From Lucifuga dentata (Eukaryota; Chordata; Actinopteri; Ophidiiformes; Bythitidae), in assembly GCA_014773175.1 (NCBI GenBank), contig VXCM01000928.1, positions 1 through 64,000 on the forward strand: DNA of 64,000 nucleotides, given 5' to 3'. Of this stretch, positions 1 through 12,300 are shown in pieces. The first letter of the stretch is position 1. Each line of letters starts with the position of its first letter. The position numbers were made by a program, and so were the translations under genes. The notes under the pieces are model-generated. The model saw nothing but the letters and a program-made list of their open reading frames with translations. It did not search any database and was not told where the DNA came from.

Positions 1-70
1 AAAGAAAAGGAACATGAATAATAAATAAATAAACTACGGCAGTGGAGATCAACCAAACCTCATTGCCCTG

Positions 71-772
71 CTACACTACCACAGGTGATGCCGATAGCGC
101 AGCAGAACCCTGTTGGGACTCCAGCTCGAGCTGACGCAGGCGCACAGTTTTGTCAGCCTCGATTTCCAGCTGTTTGACTCTCAGCTGAAACTCAAACTCT
201 GCTTGGCGACTTTGTGCCTTCTCCTGAGCCTCCAGCTGGAGACGTGCCAGGTGCACTTTCAGTCGCGCTTCATCCTTGGATCCATCAGAAGCCGGAGAAA
301 AGGGATCGAACCGAGGCAATGTAAACGGGGTCGGCACCCCACTGTCTGCCAAGGTNCGGAGAAAAGGGATCGAACCGAGGCAATGTAAACGGGGTCGGCA
401 CCCCACTGTCTGCCAAGGTATCAACCTTAATCCGGTCTTCCAGGTTTTCAGGACTCTGAGTCTTGTCACACGCCGGGGTGCCACTCCCTGGCACAGCAGA
501 GTCAGATTGCGCAGGCATCACAACAAGCTTCCCTTCCGCCAAATTAGTAATAATCAAATCTTTTAAGTCTTTTTTGTTTATTTGTTTTGGGACCCTGATC
601 TGATAATAGGCGACTATTTGCAATAACTCTGCCTTGCGACAGTTCCCAATCTGCTCAGTAGANTCTGATAATAGGCGACTATTTGCAATAACTCTGCCTT
701 GCGACAGTTCCCAATCTGCTCAGTAGAAGAGTGAGCCACAAATTGCTCCAAATTAAATTTCGCGGTAGCCAT
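71..772 (-). pseudogene. gag-like fragment of the LTR retroelement
   Basis: The frame starts with ATG at 772 and begins MATAKFNLEQF. It shows a helical N-terminal part followed by a Lys/Glu/Gln/Arg-rich coiled-coil segment, and meets a stop at 71-73. The Ns at 356 and 663 each sit between copies of the same 63-64 bases, so the apparent frameshifts there are probably assembly artefacts. The stop at 71 is not explained that way. No capsid, zinc knuckle, protease or reverse transcriptase is visible. Confidence 0.65.
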
Positions 773-835
773 GTTCAATTTACCAATTATCAATCGGGCA
801 ACAACAATTACCTTTTGGGATCCTATTTAAAGGAA

Positions 836-853
836 ATCCCGGACGAGCCCCCA
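836..853 (-). other. primer-binding site, tRNA-Pro type
   Basis: The - strand reads TGGGGGCTCGTCCGGGAT. From established knowledge this is complementary to the 3' end of proline tRNA, as used by many retroelements. It lies four bases from the LTR end, the expected place. Confidence 0.8.
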
Positions 854-857
854 CTTA

Positions 858-1551
858 TGTTACAACCCTATGGTCTAGGGGAAAGGGAAGCAACATAAAA
901 GCCAATGGAAATGGCAAAGAAAAGTAATTTATTGTTTCAACACGAAATAATAATGATAAGCACAGGATTGGCTAACAACAGTAACTGAAATTTAAGGCAA
1001 ACCACCAACTGGGGAAGGAACAGAGGTGGTGCCAGAAAACCAACCATAAAATAACAAACAAAAGAGTTTAACAGATAACCTTCCTTTAATAAAATAATAA
1101 AAAGTAACAAAAGTGATTCACAATAGCAGATCACAATTACACAGCTCTCTCTAAAAAAGACCCTCAGAAAACGAGTTGGACTGGCACAAACACACAGCCA
1201 GCCATCACAATGAGCGTTTGTAATGAATTTAAGCAAGTCCAGGGACTGAGCAGAATCTTCATTGGTGGAGGGGATGAAATTGTCCTCCAATCAGATGTGT
1301 CCACCGCAGGAGAAGTCGAAGGTGCATCCCGGAGGGAAGAAACGGGCCAATCGAGGGTGTGGCTCCGCCGCTGTTATCCCGCCTCCGTTAACCAACCAAT
1401 TGGAAGAGCGGCCCAGCACAGTTTGTTTTGCATATACAACAAGAAAGGAGCGGTTATATGGGAGAGGGAGTGAAACAGCGAAAGAGAGTGAAAGAGCTAA
1501 GAAATAAAGAAAACACGTCAACGGACCTTTTACACAGTGAGGGACGTAACA
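858..1551 (-). repeat. long terminal repeat (LTR)
   Basis: The - strand reads TGTTACGTCC at 1551 and ends GGTTGTAACA at 858, giving the TG...CA ends and a short terminal inverted repeat (TGTTAC/GTAACA) over 694 bases. The primer-binding site follows at once. The matching LTR is outside the window, so LTR identity and insertion age cannot be judged. Confidence 0.75.
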
Positions 1552-2395
1552 GGTACCCATATTATGGCTTTCATATACATGAACATACGGTCATAAAACA
1601 CGCTGCTACGTCCACATAAAGCATAAGTAATGCATGCTGGCTTGTAAATACAAGCCTGCACCAAACACATGACAAATGTTTCTTTAATGAGGACTGGGTT
1701 ATAAACAGCGGGTGTGGTTTTTGCAATAGCAGCAGGTATAATATCTATAAATCTTAAAACAACATGGAATTATTTTTCCACACTAACACTGAGGTTTTAA
1801 TTGGTTGCAATCAATAAAACAGCATGTTTTTATACCCTGAAATTATTGCTTTTGCCAATAGCATCATTTCCATCATTACCAATGGAAACACGGTTTCATA
1901 AGTCTCATAAAAATCTGTTCTAATGTGGATTGCAGTGCGTTAACACATTGTTTTATACATTGAAGTTCTGACTGTGTGTTTAATGTGAAATATTAAATTT
2001 AACATAAATTGCTGGAACAAAGCTATAAGCTATGCTGAGATATATATTACGTTATGGTGAGAATAAGAAACATTTTATACGTGATGCTTTTCTGTCAGAG
2101 TTAATCAGATAAGATGAAATGATAAACATTTTAAATGTTAAATTATTAAATATTAAGTTGTAATTTGCAGCTGCACGGTCTCTGGGGAAAAGAAGATATG
2201 AGTTTAGATCAGTTGAAATCTATTTTTATGATTCGGTTGTATGAGAACGGAGGTTGTTATTTTGTACAGTACAATTACATAACGAGCCTGAAGGATAAGT
2301 AAATTATAGTGTAATTGGACAGATGATAGAGCATGGCATAGCTTCATAACCATGTCACCGGTGATTGATAAATGACCTGCTGTGCAGAAATCATG

Positions 2396-2429
<34 letters not shown>

Positions 2430-3182
2430 CATCTTTTTGAAGTGATATTTTACAAATTGAAGGCATCAAGGTCAATGAGGAAAATTACAATTTATTTCCA
2501 CAAGGAAAGATTAGTGACATCATGCAGTCACCTTTAAATCAAATCACGTGTGTTAACTGACTACATGTTAGAGCTTTTGTGTGTGTGTTTGTGTTTATCA
2601 GATAATGTGTGTGCTCTCTTATTTTGACATAAGCTGTGAATTTTATCCGGCTGAGTTACAACACAGTGGCCCAGTCATCCATCTGTTCCACAGCCTTTAT
2701 GCAATAGTAATTGCATTAGTGCAGTGTTGGTTTTTTTATTAGACACCTTTTCCCAAAGTCCCCAGGCTCATTTTCCTTTATTAGACTGAGTCTGGAAAGA
2801 CAATTCAATGCCTCACGCTGTCGAACTCCGAGCTCCTCCAGGCAAAACTCCTTTCCAAAGTGAGATAAGTGGGCAGAACTGAGACGTCTGAGGGAATTTG
2901 GGGAGGACTGGAGGAGGCTTCATGTCTGTCCTGTTCACATTAGCTACGCTTGAGTCAAACATTACATATTTTAATTACATTTTACTTGATATATTCCCAA
3001 AGAGCAACTTTGGAATGTTGCACCTAAATGATTTTCCTATAAGAGGACCATTTTTACGCATCAAAATAAGTTGGTTTTTTTTTTTGNGGGGGGGGGGGGT
3101 CTTCTTCATGTGAAAACAATTGTTTGGAATTAGAGGGCCATCTGCAAAGCCAGAGGAAGTGACTTTATGACATCAGTAGAGT

Positions 3183-3575
3183 TACTGTATATATATACTC
3201 GAGTATAAGCCGATCTCGTGTATAAGCCAACCCCCTGACTTTGTTCCATCAATTTATTTGTTTAGCAAATGACCTGTTTTTCTGGGTATTGTCATAGTAT
3301 TCCTGTGATTTTCTGAAAATAATCCACATACTGGTAAACATAATATTTATTTCAGCAGTTGATTACCGTAACCGTCCAATCACAACAGCGCTTACTGGCC
3401 GCAGCAAAATGTGGCATGATTTAAACTATTTTCCATAGTTAGTGGTAATGGGTAAGTATTTCCACCCCTGGAAGTTTCCTTTTCTGCGATCAAAGTTGAA
3501 TTTCTCATGTATAAGCTGACGACCCCCCCAAAATTTGATAATATAAATTTGGCTTATACTCGAGTATATTCGGTA
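3183..3575. mobile_element. TIR element of the TATACTCGAGTATAAGCC family, copy 1
   Basis: Inverted ends carry TATACTCGAGTATAAGCC on the left and its complement on the right, with a short internal region shared with the copy at 48107-48914 in opposite orientation. The ends read TAC.G at the left and CGGTA at the right. That fits a TA target dinucleotide of Tc1/mariner type, but the assignment is inference. It lies in the intron before the first visible spon1 exon. Confidence 0.7.
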
Positions 3576-3808
3576 CTTTACGTTTCAGAGTTTCCAAGGC
3601 CACTTATGAACTTTCATTGAAAATAGTAATTTATTGGGAAATTCATGCAAAGTTATGTCTCACCTTGAAAAAATTCTTTTTTTTTTTAACATTTTTCTTT
3701 TTTTTACTGATACTTGAAGAAGCTGGAAAATATTTGGTGAAGAAGAAAGAACAAGAATCCACAGAATCCTCTTTTCTGTATCAGTCTGTTCGCCCTCTGT
3801 GTTTCTGC

Positions 3809-3852
<44 letters not shown>

Positions 3853-4029
3853 GTGTGTGTCTGTCTCTCTCTCTCTCTCTCCCCTTGTCTCTCTCGCTGT
3901 CTGTCAGCCTGATGGCCAACATCATATCAACTTGAGTGATATTGCTTTCATGGCTTATATTTGGCCTCTGATGCTTTCTATAAAAAACAAGGTGAGTCTT
4001 ATCACCCTGTTTTCTCTCAAGCCCTCACA

Positions 4030-4082
<53 letters not shown>

Positions 4083-5539
4083 CTTACTTGACTTCTCACT
4101 GACAGTAATAGACTGACAAGTCTACTTCTTCAAAGGGTTTGTTTTTGTGTTTAAGATTTTGATTTAAAGTCAGATTTGGGTTTAAGGTTTAGATTTAGGA
4201 TTATGTTGAAGCCTGGAAAAGGTTTATGGAAAGTGGAGGGGATGAATAACACGAAGGGAGGATAGAAGGGCATAAAGAAGACAGAAAAGAAGAGCGGAGG
4301 AATGGAAGGGTGATCAATGGGACAGTGGCCAGAAAGACATGAGGGAGGGGGAAAAGGAGAGGAGGAAAGGAAAGAGCAGAGGAATGAAACAAAGGTCTAT
4401 CCTCTGGAATATAGGAGGGAGAGTAGGAAGCTTTGAAGATAAGGGTTCATGTTAGGGAGTATGGAATTAGCTTAATGAGTGGAAGGTCATTGTAACTGTA
4501 GAAGTGTGTGTGTGTGTGTGTGTATATACTTCCTCTAACATGTCACTCTGACTTGACCTCACTGTAACCATTTCCTCAGTAATGCTGTTTTTTTATTCTT
4601 TCCTTTAGATCCTGCTCTAGTCTTCTTTCATTTCCTCTCCTGCTTCTATTCTCATTCTCTCCATCAGCATTTTTCGTCTTTACGTGTGTTTCTCTCCCTT
4701 GTTCCTGCATAAATCCACTTCAGTCCTGTGCTCATTGTCAGTGCTTTTCCTTCATCATCTTTTAAACATTTCCTTTTTGCCACATTTTCATGCTATGCTT
4801 CCTCTTTTCAGCAAATTTTCTTTTCCTCCTCCCTCTCTTTTTCCATGTCTGCGTTTCTGTAGTCATGCCTATCATTTCTCTGCCTCTTCTTTTCTTTTTT
4901 ATCCTCTTCTTCATCCTACATTCATCTGACTCCTTGTGCATTCTTCCTGCTCCTCCTGAGAACATTTATGAAAATGTAACTGCATTGCTAAAGCACAGTA
5001 ATTTTGTGCCATTACTATAATTATCACAAACAAATGGTGCCATTACCAGAAGATCTGCAGCTCCTACCAGCCTTCATGTTGCATTTTATCTTGTGTTATA
5101 ACATGTGGGTTTGGCATGAAATGCGCAGAACTGTATTTGAGCTAAAATTGCTTTTCTTTCAGCTTAAACTGAATTAAAGCTTTGAGAATTTGTTGCAATG
5201 GGAAATGATAAAAGGCAAATAATGATGGAATAATCATTACTGACATGCTTATCCTCTTTTGTGAAAGATAAAGATAATCTCTGTTTATGATAGGTCTGTT
5301 TATGGCTGGATATGGAAAGATAAAAGTGGGATGTGCCTTATTACTGGCCACCATGCGTGTTAGCTAGTAAGGAAATAAAAGATGGACATAGCAACAAATA
5401 TTAAGCTGTCTAACTGTGATTAGATTATGTAGTTCATTAACAATGGATCCAAATGATTTTGTGTCATACTAGCATGCATGTCCCAGGAGAAGACAGCTTT
5501 TAAAGGGAAATTAAAAATCTACATTTAGGAATGATATTT

Positions 5540-6250
5540 GTTAGCAGGTGAAACATTGAATTTTAAGGTATCACCTGAAGTTTTGATTTTGAAAGATTAG
5601 GAGATTTGACAGAATGACACAAAAATAAAGTACGGTTTTGGCAGAAACATAACTCGTATGTGGGACGTATTTATTGTGCTCAAGCATGCGTAATCACTGG
5701 TATGGTCCTTTAAATTGCTTGATGTCAATGGACACCGCAGTGCACTTTGTTAGAGAAATGGAGAAGCTATTCATATCTGAACAAACCTTTGTGATGCTTT
5801 AATATGAAAAAAACAAACACAGTGATCTACTTCTACTCCATTGTGACACTGTGCTGTGCACACTGAGTGAGAACAAACCATGGCATTGTCTAAGGCCCTC
5901 CCCTGAAAAGCTTACTCTGTTTTGACGGGCTAGAAAATGGCAGATGCTGACCAAACACTCGCTAGCATAATACTTCATAGATGCAACGAACCAGATGTGT
6001 TACATGTTGATGTCAACATGTTACAGAAGTAAAGGATGAACTGAAAATGAGGCATTCAGGGCAGTTCAGTTCTTTAAGTTTGTCTTACCAAATGTATTTC
6101 TGCAGGCATCTAAGTCAACCTCAATTTTTGCTAATTTGATCACGTTCAACACGTACAGTACTCTCAACTACATTACTCTACAGTATACTGCCTGCAGCAT
6201 GTTATCCACCGAGGGGAACAAAACGCATAATATGTCATCTTTAAACAATA
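5540..6250. repeat. MITE remnants, families A and C side by side
   Basis: About 5540-5714 matches the right half of the family seen complete at 17249-17822, ending GGTATGGTCCTTTAA. It is followed to about 6250 by sequence shared with the copy at 7325-7763, including CAACATGTTACAGAAGTAAA near 6010. Boundaries are approximate. Confidence 0.5.
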
Positions 6251-6570
6251 AGTCCTTGGAAAAAAAAGTTTTGTTGCTTATATCTTATACTAACTGACAA
6301 AACAGTGAACCTGAGCTTGGCTATATTAAAATACAGTATCTGTATATGTGTTTGTGTTCTGAGGTCATAGAGGCCACAGCCCCAGGCTGCTCTGACCAAA
6401 GATAGACTAATCTTGTTTCCACACTCTCACACATAAACACACACACAGGCAGACACCACCCACCAACAAACACACGCGCACACTTGTTTTCTCCACACCT
6501 CCCCGGGGAGGAGAGGAAGCTTTTGAGGCAGCTGTGGAACCTTCAATCAACCAGTGAAAAGGATTTATCT

Positions 6571-6615
<45 letters not shown>

Positions 6616-6616
6616 N

Positions 6617-6659
<43 letters not shown>
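6571..6659 (+). repeat. poly-T and GA microsatellite joined at N
   Basis: A run of about 45 T meets a GA run at the N at 6616. The junction may be a collapsed or forced join. Confidence 0.9.
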
Positions 6660-6661
<2 letters not shown>

Positions 6662-7150
6662 ATGTCCTTGTTATATCAGAAAGGGCATATTGTGTCTTTC
6701 CAATTCAATTCTAATCAGTTCCATGCACCAATCTGAATCCATCATTTGCTTTCCTGCTTTTTGCTGCATTATTACATCCATTGCGTCATTATAGATCATT
6801 AGGTGTGCAGTCCGTAAAGTGGCCATAATGACTAGAGAGAGACTGTGGGATGGTGTATGCTTTGCAGTAAGTACAGAGTGTGGGTCCCTTAAAGAAAGAC
6901 AGACAGGCAGTCATTATAAAGCAGCACAGAGTCATTTTGTCCTGATAAAAGATACGCTCTGTCGTGGCTCTTAAGCCTTTGAAAAGTGGAACACACATTG
7001 CTGTCCTTGAATGAGAGAATTCACCCTTAGTCATGTCAGTTTGTCAATTTTGGCCTAAACTCTGTCAATGTTTTTTTTTTTCCTCCTTTATGGTCATTGA
7101 TTTAGTGACAAATTGCCTCTCTCTCTCTCTCTCTCTCNCCATCCCCACAG

Positions 7151-7215
7151 GGAGATGAAGTACTGACGGTCATTAAAACTAAGGCTCAGTGGCCGGCGTG
7201 GCAGCCACTCAACTT
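7151..7215 (+). CDS. spon1: spon1 exon, spondin domain (first in window)
   Basis: The exon begins in phase 0 after a CCCACAG acceptor and reads GDEVLTVIKTKAQWPAWQPL, then N and two bases of a split Leu codon. The donor is GTGAGT at 7216. This is the conserved segment of the spondin domain that precedes the AAPSAEFSVDRTRH block. A CT repeat upstream forms the pyrimidine tract and contains an N at 7138, so the exact tract length is unknown. Confidence 0.95.
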
Positions 7216-9337
7216 GTGAGTATTGCTCAGTGACAGCTGTAATAAAGGACATAATCTAAATTCCAATAAATATCTAAATTTATTAAACATTGTTTTTTCC
7301 TTTCTCGAACATATGTATTGCATTGTAAAGGAGGTATATTATACAGAGTTTCATGTTCTTATTGTCATATAGAATTCTATTTTGATACCTTTGGGTTGCT
7401 TTAATGTGAGAAAACAGCTCTTTAGATTCCGTTGCTGCAGCACTGCTATGCACAGAGAGTGAAAACAGGCTGTTTTCGGGACTATGTCTCTAAGTCTCTC
7501 TTCTGAAAAGTCCGCTCTGTTCTGATTGGCCGGCATGTCCTGCGGGCTGTGAAGCATGGATGGTGGCCAAACATTTGCTAGCCTTGGTGTGTGTTTAATC
7601 AGATGTTAGCAAATTCAAATGTGTCACATGCTGATGTAAACATGTTAATAGAAGTAAAGGACAAAGCAAAAAATTAAGCTACACTATTAAAATGAGATAA
7701 AATATTCAAAAAAAAAAAAAAACCTANAAAAAAAAAAAAAAACCTAACATGTCCCCTTTAAATTTTCAGTCCATAAATCTTATATCATATAGTTGCTCAT
7801 ATTCAAATTCTTATATATTATTTATTCAGATTTTGATGTGTATTGTTCTTCATTGCTACATTTACACTAACACGTTCAAGTGACCTGATTCGGATCTTTT
7901 GCTCGCATGTAACACTTATTGGAAATGCATTGTAAAGATATAAATGACCAAAAAGCACATGGAATTGGATATTTTCAGATCTGTTTTAGTCCATACACAT
8001 ATCTGGAAATAAACCGGATACATATGGGATATCTGCAAATGTGACTGCAATCTAAATACACAGATCAGAATTTCCTTGCCATTCCAACTCCTACGTACTG
8101 CTCTATTTTATCCACATAAGAATGATGTAAGCGATCAATACAGTGACTGCTCTCTGGAGGACATACTATACATATTCAGATGTGTTAGTGTGTGATAACA
8201 GGCTTCAGTTGCCACAGAACCAACTCCCACCTGCTGCTGCACTGTGATCGCCCGACGAAAATACGTATCCCAATGGGAGAGTCTTGGAGATAAATGCTCG
8301 CAAAATATATCCAGTGTGTCTCTGCATTTGAAAGTTGCTAGCCCACTAATCATATACTGTATGTAAGTAGTTATCTCATTTTCGAATTATCTCATCTCAG
8401 AAATGTGTGCATATGCAAACCCGTGTTTCTGCATCTAGGGTGTTTCAGGTCAAAACTGTGTAAATGCAGGTATTGGATATGAGCCACTTAAAAACAAAAA
8501 TGTAAATACGCTGTACAAAAAAATCGAATATAAGCCAAAGATCAGAATTGAACATCAACACCTGTCGTGCAGATGTAGCTGATGAAGTCTATTATAGTGT
8601 ATGTCACTGCCTGGAAACCCTTGTCACTCCTGTTTCAGTGTGTTTTGATTGAATTGAAGGATCACACACTTCTGTGGGCCGATAAAATTGTTCAACCCAG
8701 GGCTTTAAGCGAACATTTTGGTCTAGTGGTCAAACGGAAGACAGAGCAGTTTCTCTCTGTTTCTGAAAGTTTGATATTTTGAGAACACAAACACTGATAC
8801 ATCAATTTTCTATAGAGAATGAGCCTGAGTGTTCCTTCATTCAAAGGCTTTTTACCAAACAGCACAATCCTGTTTGGCTTGAAAGTAACAAAAATACATC
8901 AAATTAGATTTTGCTTATCTGTAAACTGCATTACACAGATACAGCTTATTTCTACTGTATGAACAACAGATGCAATACAAGACACATTATTTAGTTGATA
9001 TAGAAGTTGTTGTTAGAATAAGAATGTAATGTGCCCTCACCTTCATTATCTGCAACATTTTCTGTAGCATTAAATTCTAGGCAGGATATGACCTTTAAAA
9101 TTAAAAGTAACTGCATTGATAATTTGTGAATTATAATAGAAATTGTGACTTATAGTTTATATTTTACATATGAATGAATAATGAATAAATATTATTTTTT
9201 TTAAACAATGCCTTCCTTTATGCTGCTTTTAAAAGCTAAACCAATTTGTCTTAATATTGTGGCTCATCCTGGGCCTCTGCAATTAGCGTTAGTGGTGAAT
9301 ACAATTAGAAACTTATTACAAATTCTAGCCTTTAGCT

Positions 9338-9381
<44 letters not shown>

Positions 9382-12300
9382 ACACACACACACACACCAC
9401 TAAGCATCTGTTTAATTACCCCCTTCTGGCCTTGTCTGCCATTTGTGATGTATGTACCACTGTTAATTTTACTAATGAAAACGTGCACACTCATGCGCAT
9501 GTTTACCCACTCTGACACATACAAACATAACAGGTATGAAGTATGAGCTTATTTTGTTAAATTTTGCATGCAAAAATGTGAAGTTGCTCTAAAATGTCTG
9601 TGTTTGCATGAACGTCTTAAGATGCCATAATTAAGATTTTTACATGGACGGTTTGTCCTCAGAGGCACTTGAAATTTAGTTTATTACCTCTTTTCTTTTT
9701 TCAGTTGTTTTTAGATATTTAAAGGGAATATCTCAGTAAAGATATTTTATGGTAGGAATTAGCTTGATAGCTTGATTAGCTTCATAGCTTTAATCATCCT
9801 GCAATTGTAACCAGGGTCAGAGGTCATGATATGAGAAATGGTTATTTTGCAAGTAATTAACGAATAATCGTAGAAGCTGTGATGTGGGAAATAGACTGTG
9901 AAAATAATGTTTTTATTTTGTTCTTTCCCCTAAGCTGGTTAGCTTAAATACATTCAGGAGTCACCAATATATTCAGGCGATACCAATTACAATCCCTTTA
10001 AATCCATCCATCCATCCATTATCTGTAATGATTTTTCCTGTACAGGGTTGCAGCAGGTTGGAGCCTGTCCCAGAGTTCACAGGTCGCTAGTCTAACAGAT
10101 GACTAACACATGGGGACAGGCCAGCTCATTCATTTACAATTCACCTAACCTGCATGTTTGAACTGTGGGAAGAAAACGGAGGGCCCGGAGGAAACCCACA
10201 CAGACACAGGAAGTACATGCAAACTCCACACAGAAAGACCTCAGCCATATTCAACTGGGATCTTCTTGCTAAGGCACCGAGGCCCCATGCTACCCAAATC
10301 TCTTTAAAACCGGGAATTCATCCATGTTGGGCATCTCTGTTTCTCTCCCCTGTCTTTTATTTTTTTACATCACTCTTTCCCTTCCACCATCACCAGGCGA
10401 GCGGCTCCATCAGCAGAGTTTTCAGTGGACCGGACCCGCCACCTGATGTCCTTCCTCACCATGTTAGGGCCCAGCCCAGACTGGAATGTGGGGCTTTCAG
10501 GAGAAGACCTCTGCACCAAGGAGTGTGGCTGGGTCCAGAGGCTGGTGACAGATCTTATACCATGGGACGCGGGCACCGACAGTGGCATCACATATGAGGT
10601 ATTATATCCTCATTTCCAAGGTTGGTTCTGATTTACATTGGTAGTGGGAGACTTGAGGACCAAATAAAATGCAGCCAAGTCAACAGGGGTAAGATAGAAT
10701 AGTATCAAACTGTGTAACAAATTTACTTAAGTCGTCACCATCACTTCTCAATCCTGCTCCTGGGGTCCCACAGTTCTGCATATTTTCCCCTCTCTCTCTC
10801 TGATCTACCTGGATCCTGTTTAAAAAAGAAACTTATGATTACCAAGGAATTTACTATTGCTGTCATTTGGATCAGCGATGGCACATCAGAAATGGCACCA
10901 TGTAGAGTTCCTTTTGGGATAGAGAAGTTAATGCCGAAAAGGTTTTTATGTGTGCAGGTCACTACAATAATGTTGCGCTTTTACTGTCTTTTTATTGGTG
11001 GCCTCTCTTAGGCCTAGTCTACACTAATATGGATATTTTTTTAAACAGATATTTTCCCCCACTGTTTAAAAAAAAAAAATTATGTCCACAGAAGCATCGT
11101 TTTACAAAATATCTCTGTCCACATGAGAATGCTCAAACAGCTACAAACACATGCTGGGCCTTATCAAATAACAGAGAAGAATGTTCTGAGCATGCGTACT
11201 TAACGTATTTCCATTGGCGGCGATCGACNCAAATAACAGAGAAGAATGTTCTGAGCATGCGTACTTAACGTATTTCCATTGGCGGCGATCGACCCAGCCT
11301 GATCCAAAGCCATCATTTCTGGCGGACTTTAACCAGCAGATGCTGTGGACCCAGTAATATTGGGCATAGCAGTTGCAGACACCGTTGTCTGCTGGTAAAG
11401 TGGTGCTAAGGCCAAGTTAACTTGTAAACTTGCGACTGCTATTGCTAACCAAACATAAAGAAACCGGTACACGGTTGCCGCCATTGTTATTGTTATTGTT
11501 TCTGGTGCATTGCACAAAGCAACAGTTTGCATGCACGAGTTTAGTTCTGACATCATCGTTTTCCAAAAACTCAGTTTTACATGTCCACACAGATACAAAG
11601 AAAGCGGAGTTTTTAGAAATCTTCACTTAAAAGCCATTTTTAAAAATCTCCGTTTTAGTGGCCGAAAATCCTATTTGCATGTGGATGAGAGGCTAAAACG
11701 CAGAGGAAAATATGTGTTTTGTAAAATATCCATATTAGTGTGAATAGGGCCTTAAACAGTCTGAGGTTTAGCTTGAGAAGTCAGTAAATAGTAAGTCAGC
11801 TTTGTTAGCCAGCTAATGAGCTAATTAATTGTCCCAAAACAACTAATTGTAATGTTAGCGTGTGACCAGACCTGCTGCACACAGTCACCAATATTCTCTT
11901 TTATTAAATAAAACACAGCTGCCAAACTGACATTATCTAACCAGTTTTGTTTTTCACTTAGCCATGCACAGACAAGAGCTGTTGTTCAAAAGTTCACAGC
12001 CAGCGAAACAGGCACCAGAGGGATTTTATATCACCTAAGAGAGCTTGCATCATGTTTTCTTGCTTTTAGCCCTGTTATTGCAATACATAAATGTAATATT
12101 TTGGGGGAAGTTCTGACATTTGAACCAACAACAAAATAAGCTATATTGCCCATTATTAGTTTAGGTTTGGCAGCGATGAGGAGGATTTTATATCAAATGT
12201 GCACATCACAGTGAACATGACTTCTACCAGTCCTTCGTTCTCACAGGGATCCGTTCTTCTTCATTGATCCATATCTTTGTAATGAAACAAGCTCATTCTT

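Larger units (their letters stand above)
1..1551 (-). mobile_element. LTR retroelement, 5' part, antisense to spon1
   Basis: Read on the - strand, an LTR (1551 down to 858) is followed after four bases by an 18-base primer-binding site of tRNA-Pro type and then by a gag-like frame starting at 772. The element runs off the left edge, so pol and the 3' LTR are not visible. The gag character (an N-terminal helical segment, then a charged RLKVHLARLQLEAQEKAQ-type coiled region) resembles teleost Ty3/gypsy-like elements. Assembly duplications at N 356 and N 663 disturb the frame. Confidence 0.8.
1552..7150 (+). other. spon1 intron (part) with repeats; no exon found
   Basis: I searched for the conserved spon1 segments that should precede the exon at 7151 and found none. 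Contents include a GT run (2401-2427), an N at 3087 beside a G run, the TIR element at 3183-3575, CT runs (3811-3898), a CA run (4032-4080), MITE remnants at about 5540-6250, and a poly-T/GA tract (6571-6659, N at 6616). Confidence 0.7.
7216..10396 (+). other. spon1 intron; MITE, CA repeat and LINE 3' tail
   Basis: Apart from the family C MITE, this intron holds a CA run at 9342-9397 and a LINE-like 3' tail at about 10000-10300. The remaining 2 kb shows no recognisable feature. Confidence 0.6.

Noticed and set aside
3617..4102. Long open frames across CT, CA, GT and GA runs (also near 14363-14837, 19766-20126, 50149-50432)
   Set aside because: Dinucleotide repeats have no stop codons in most frames, so the frames are by-products.
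1..7150. Earlier spon1 exons (reeler domain, first half of the spondin domain)
   Set aside because: I looked for the conserved segments, such as the YVLWEYGG region, on the + strand and did not find them.
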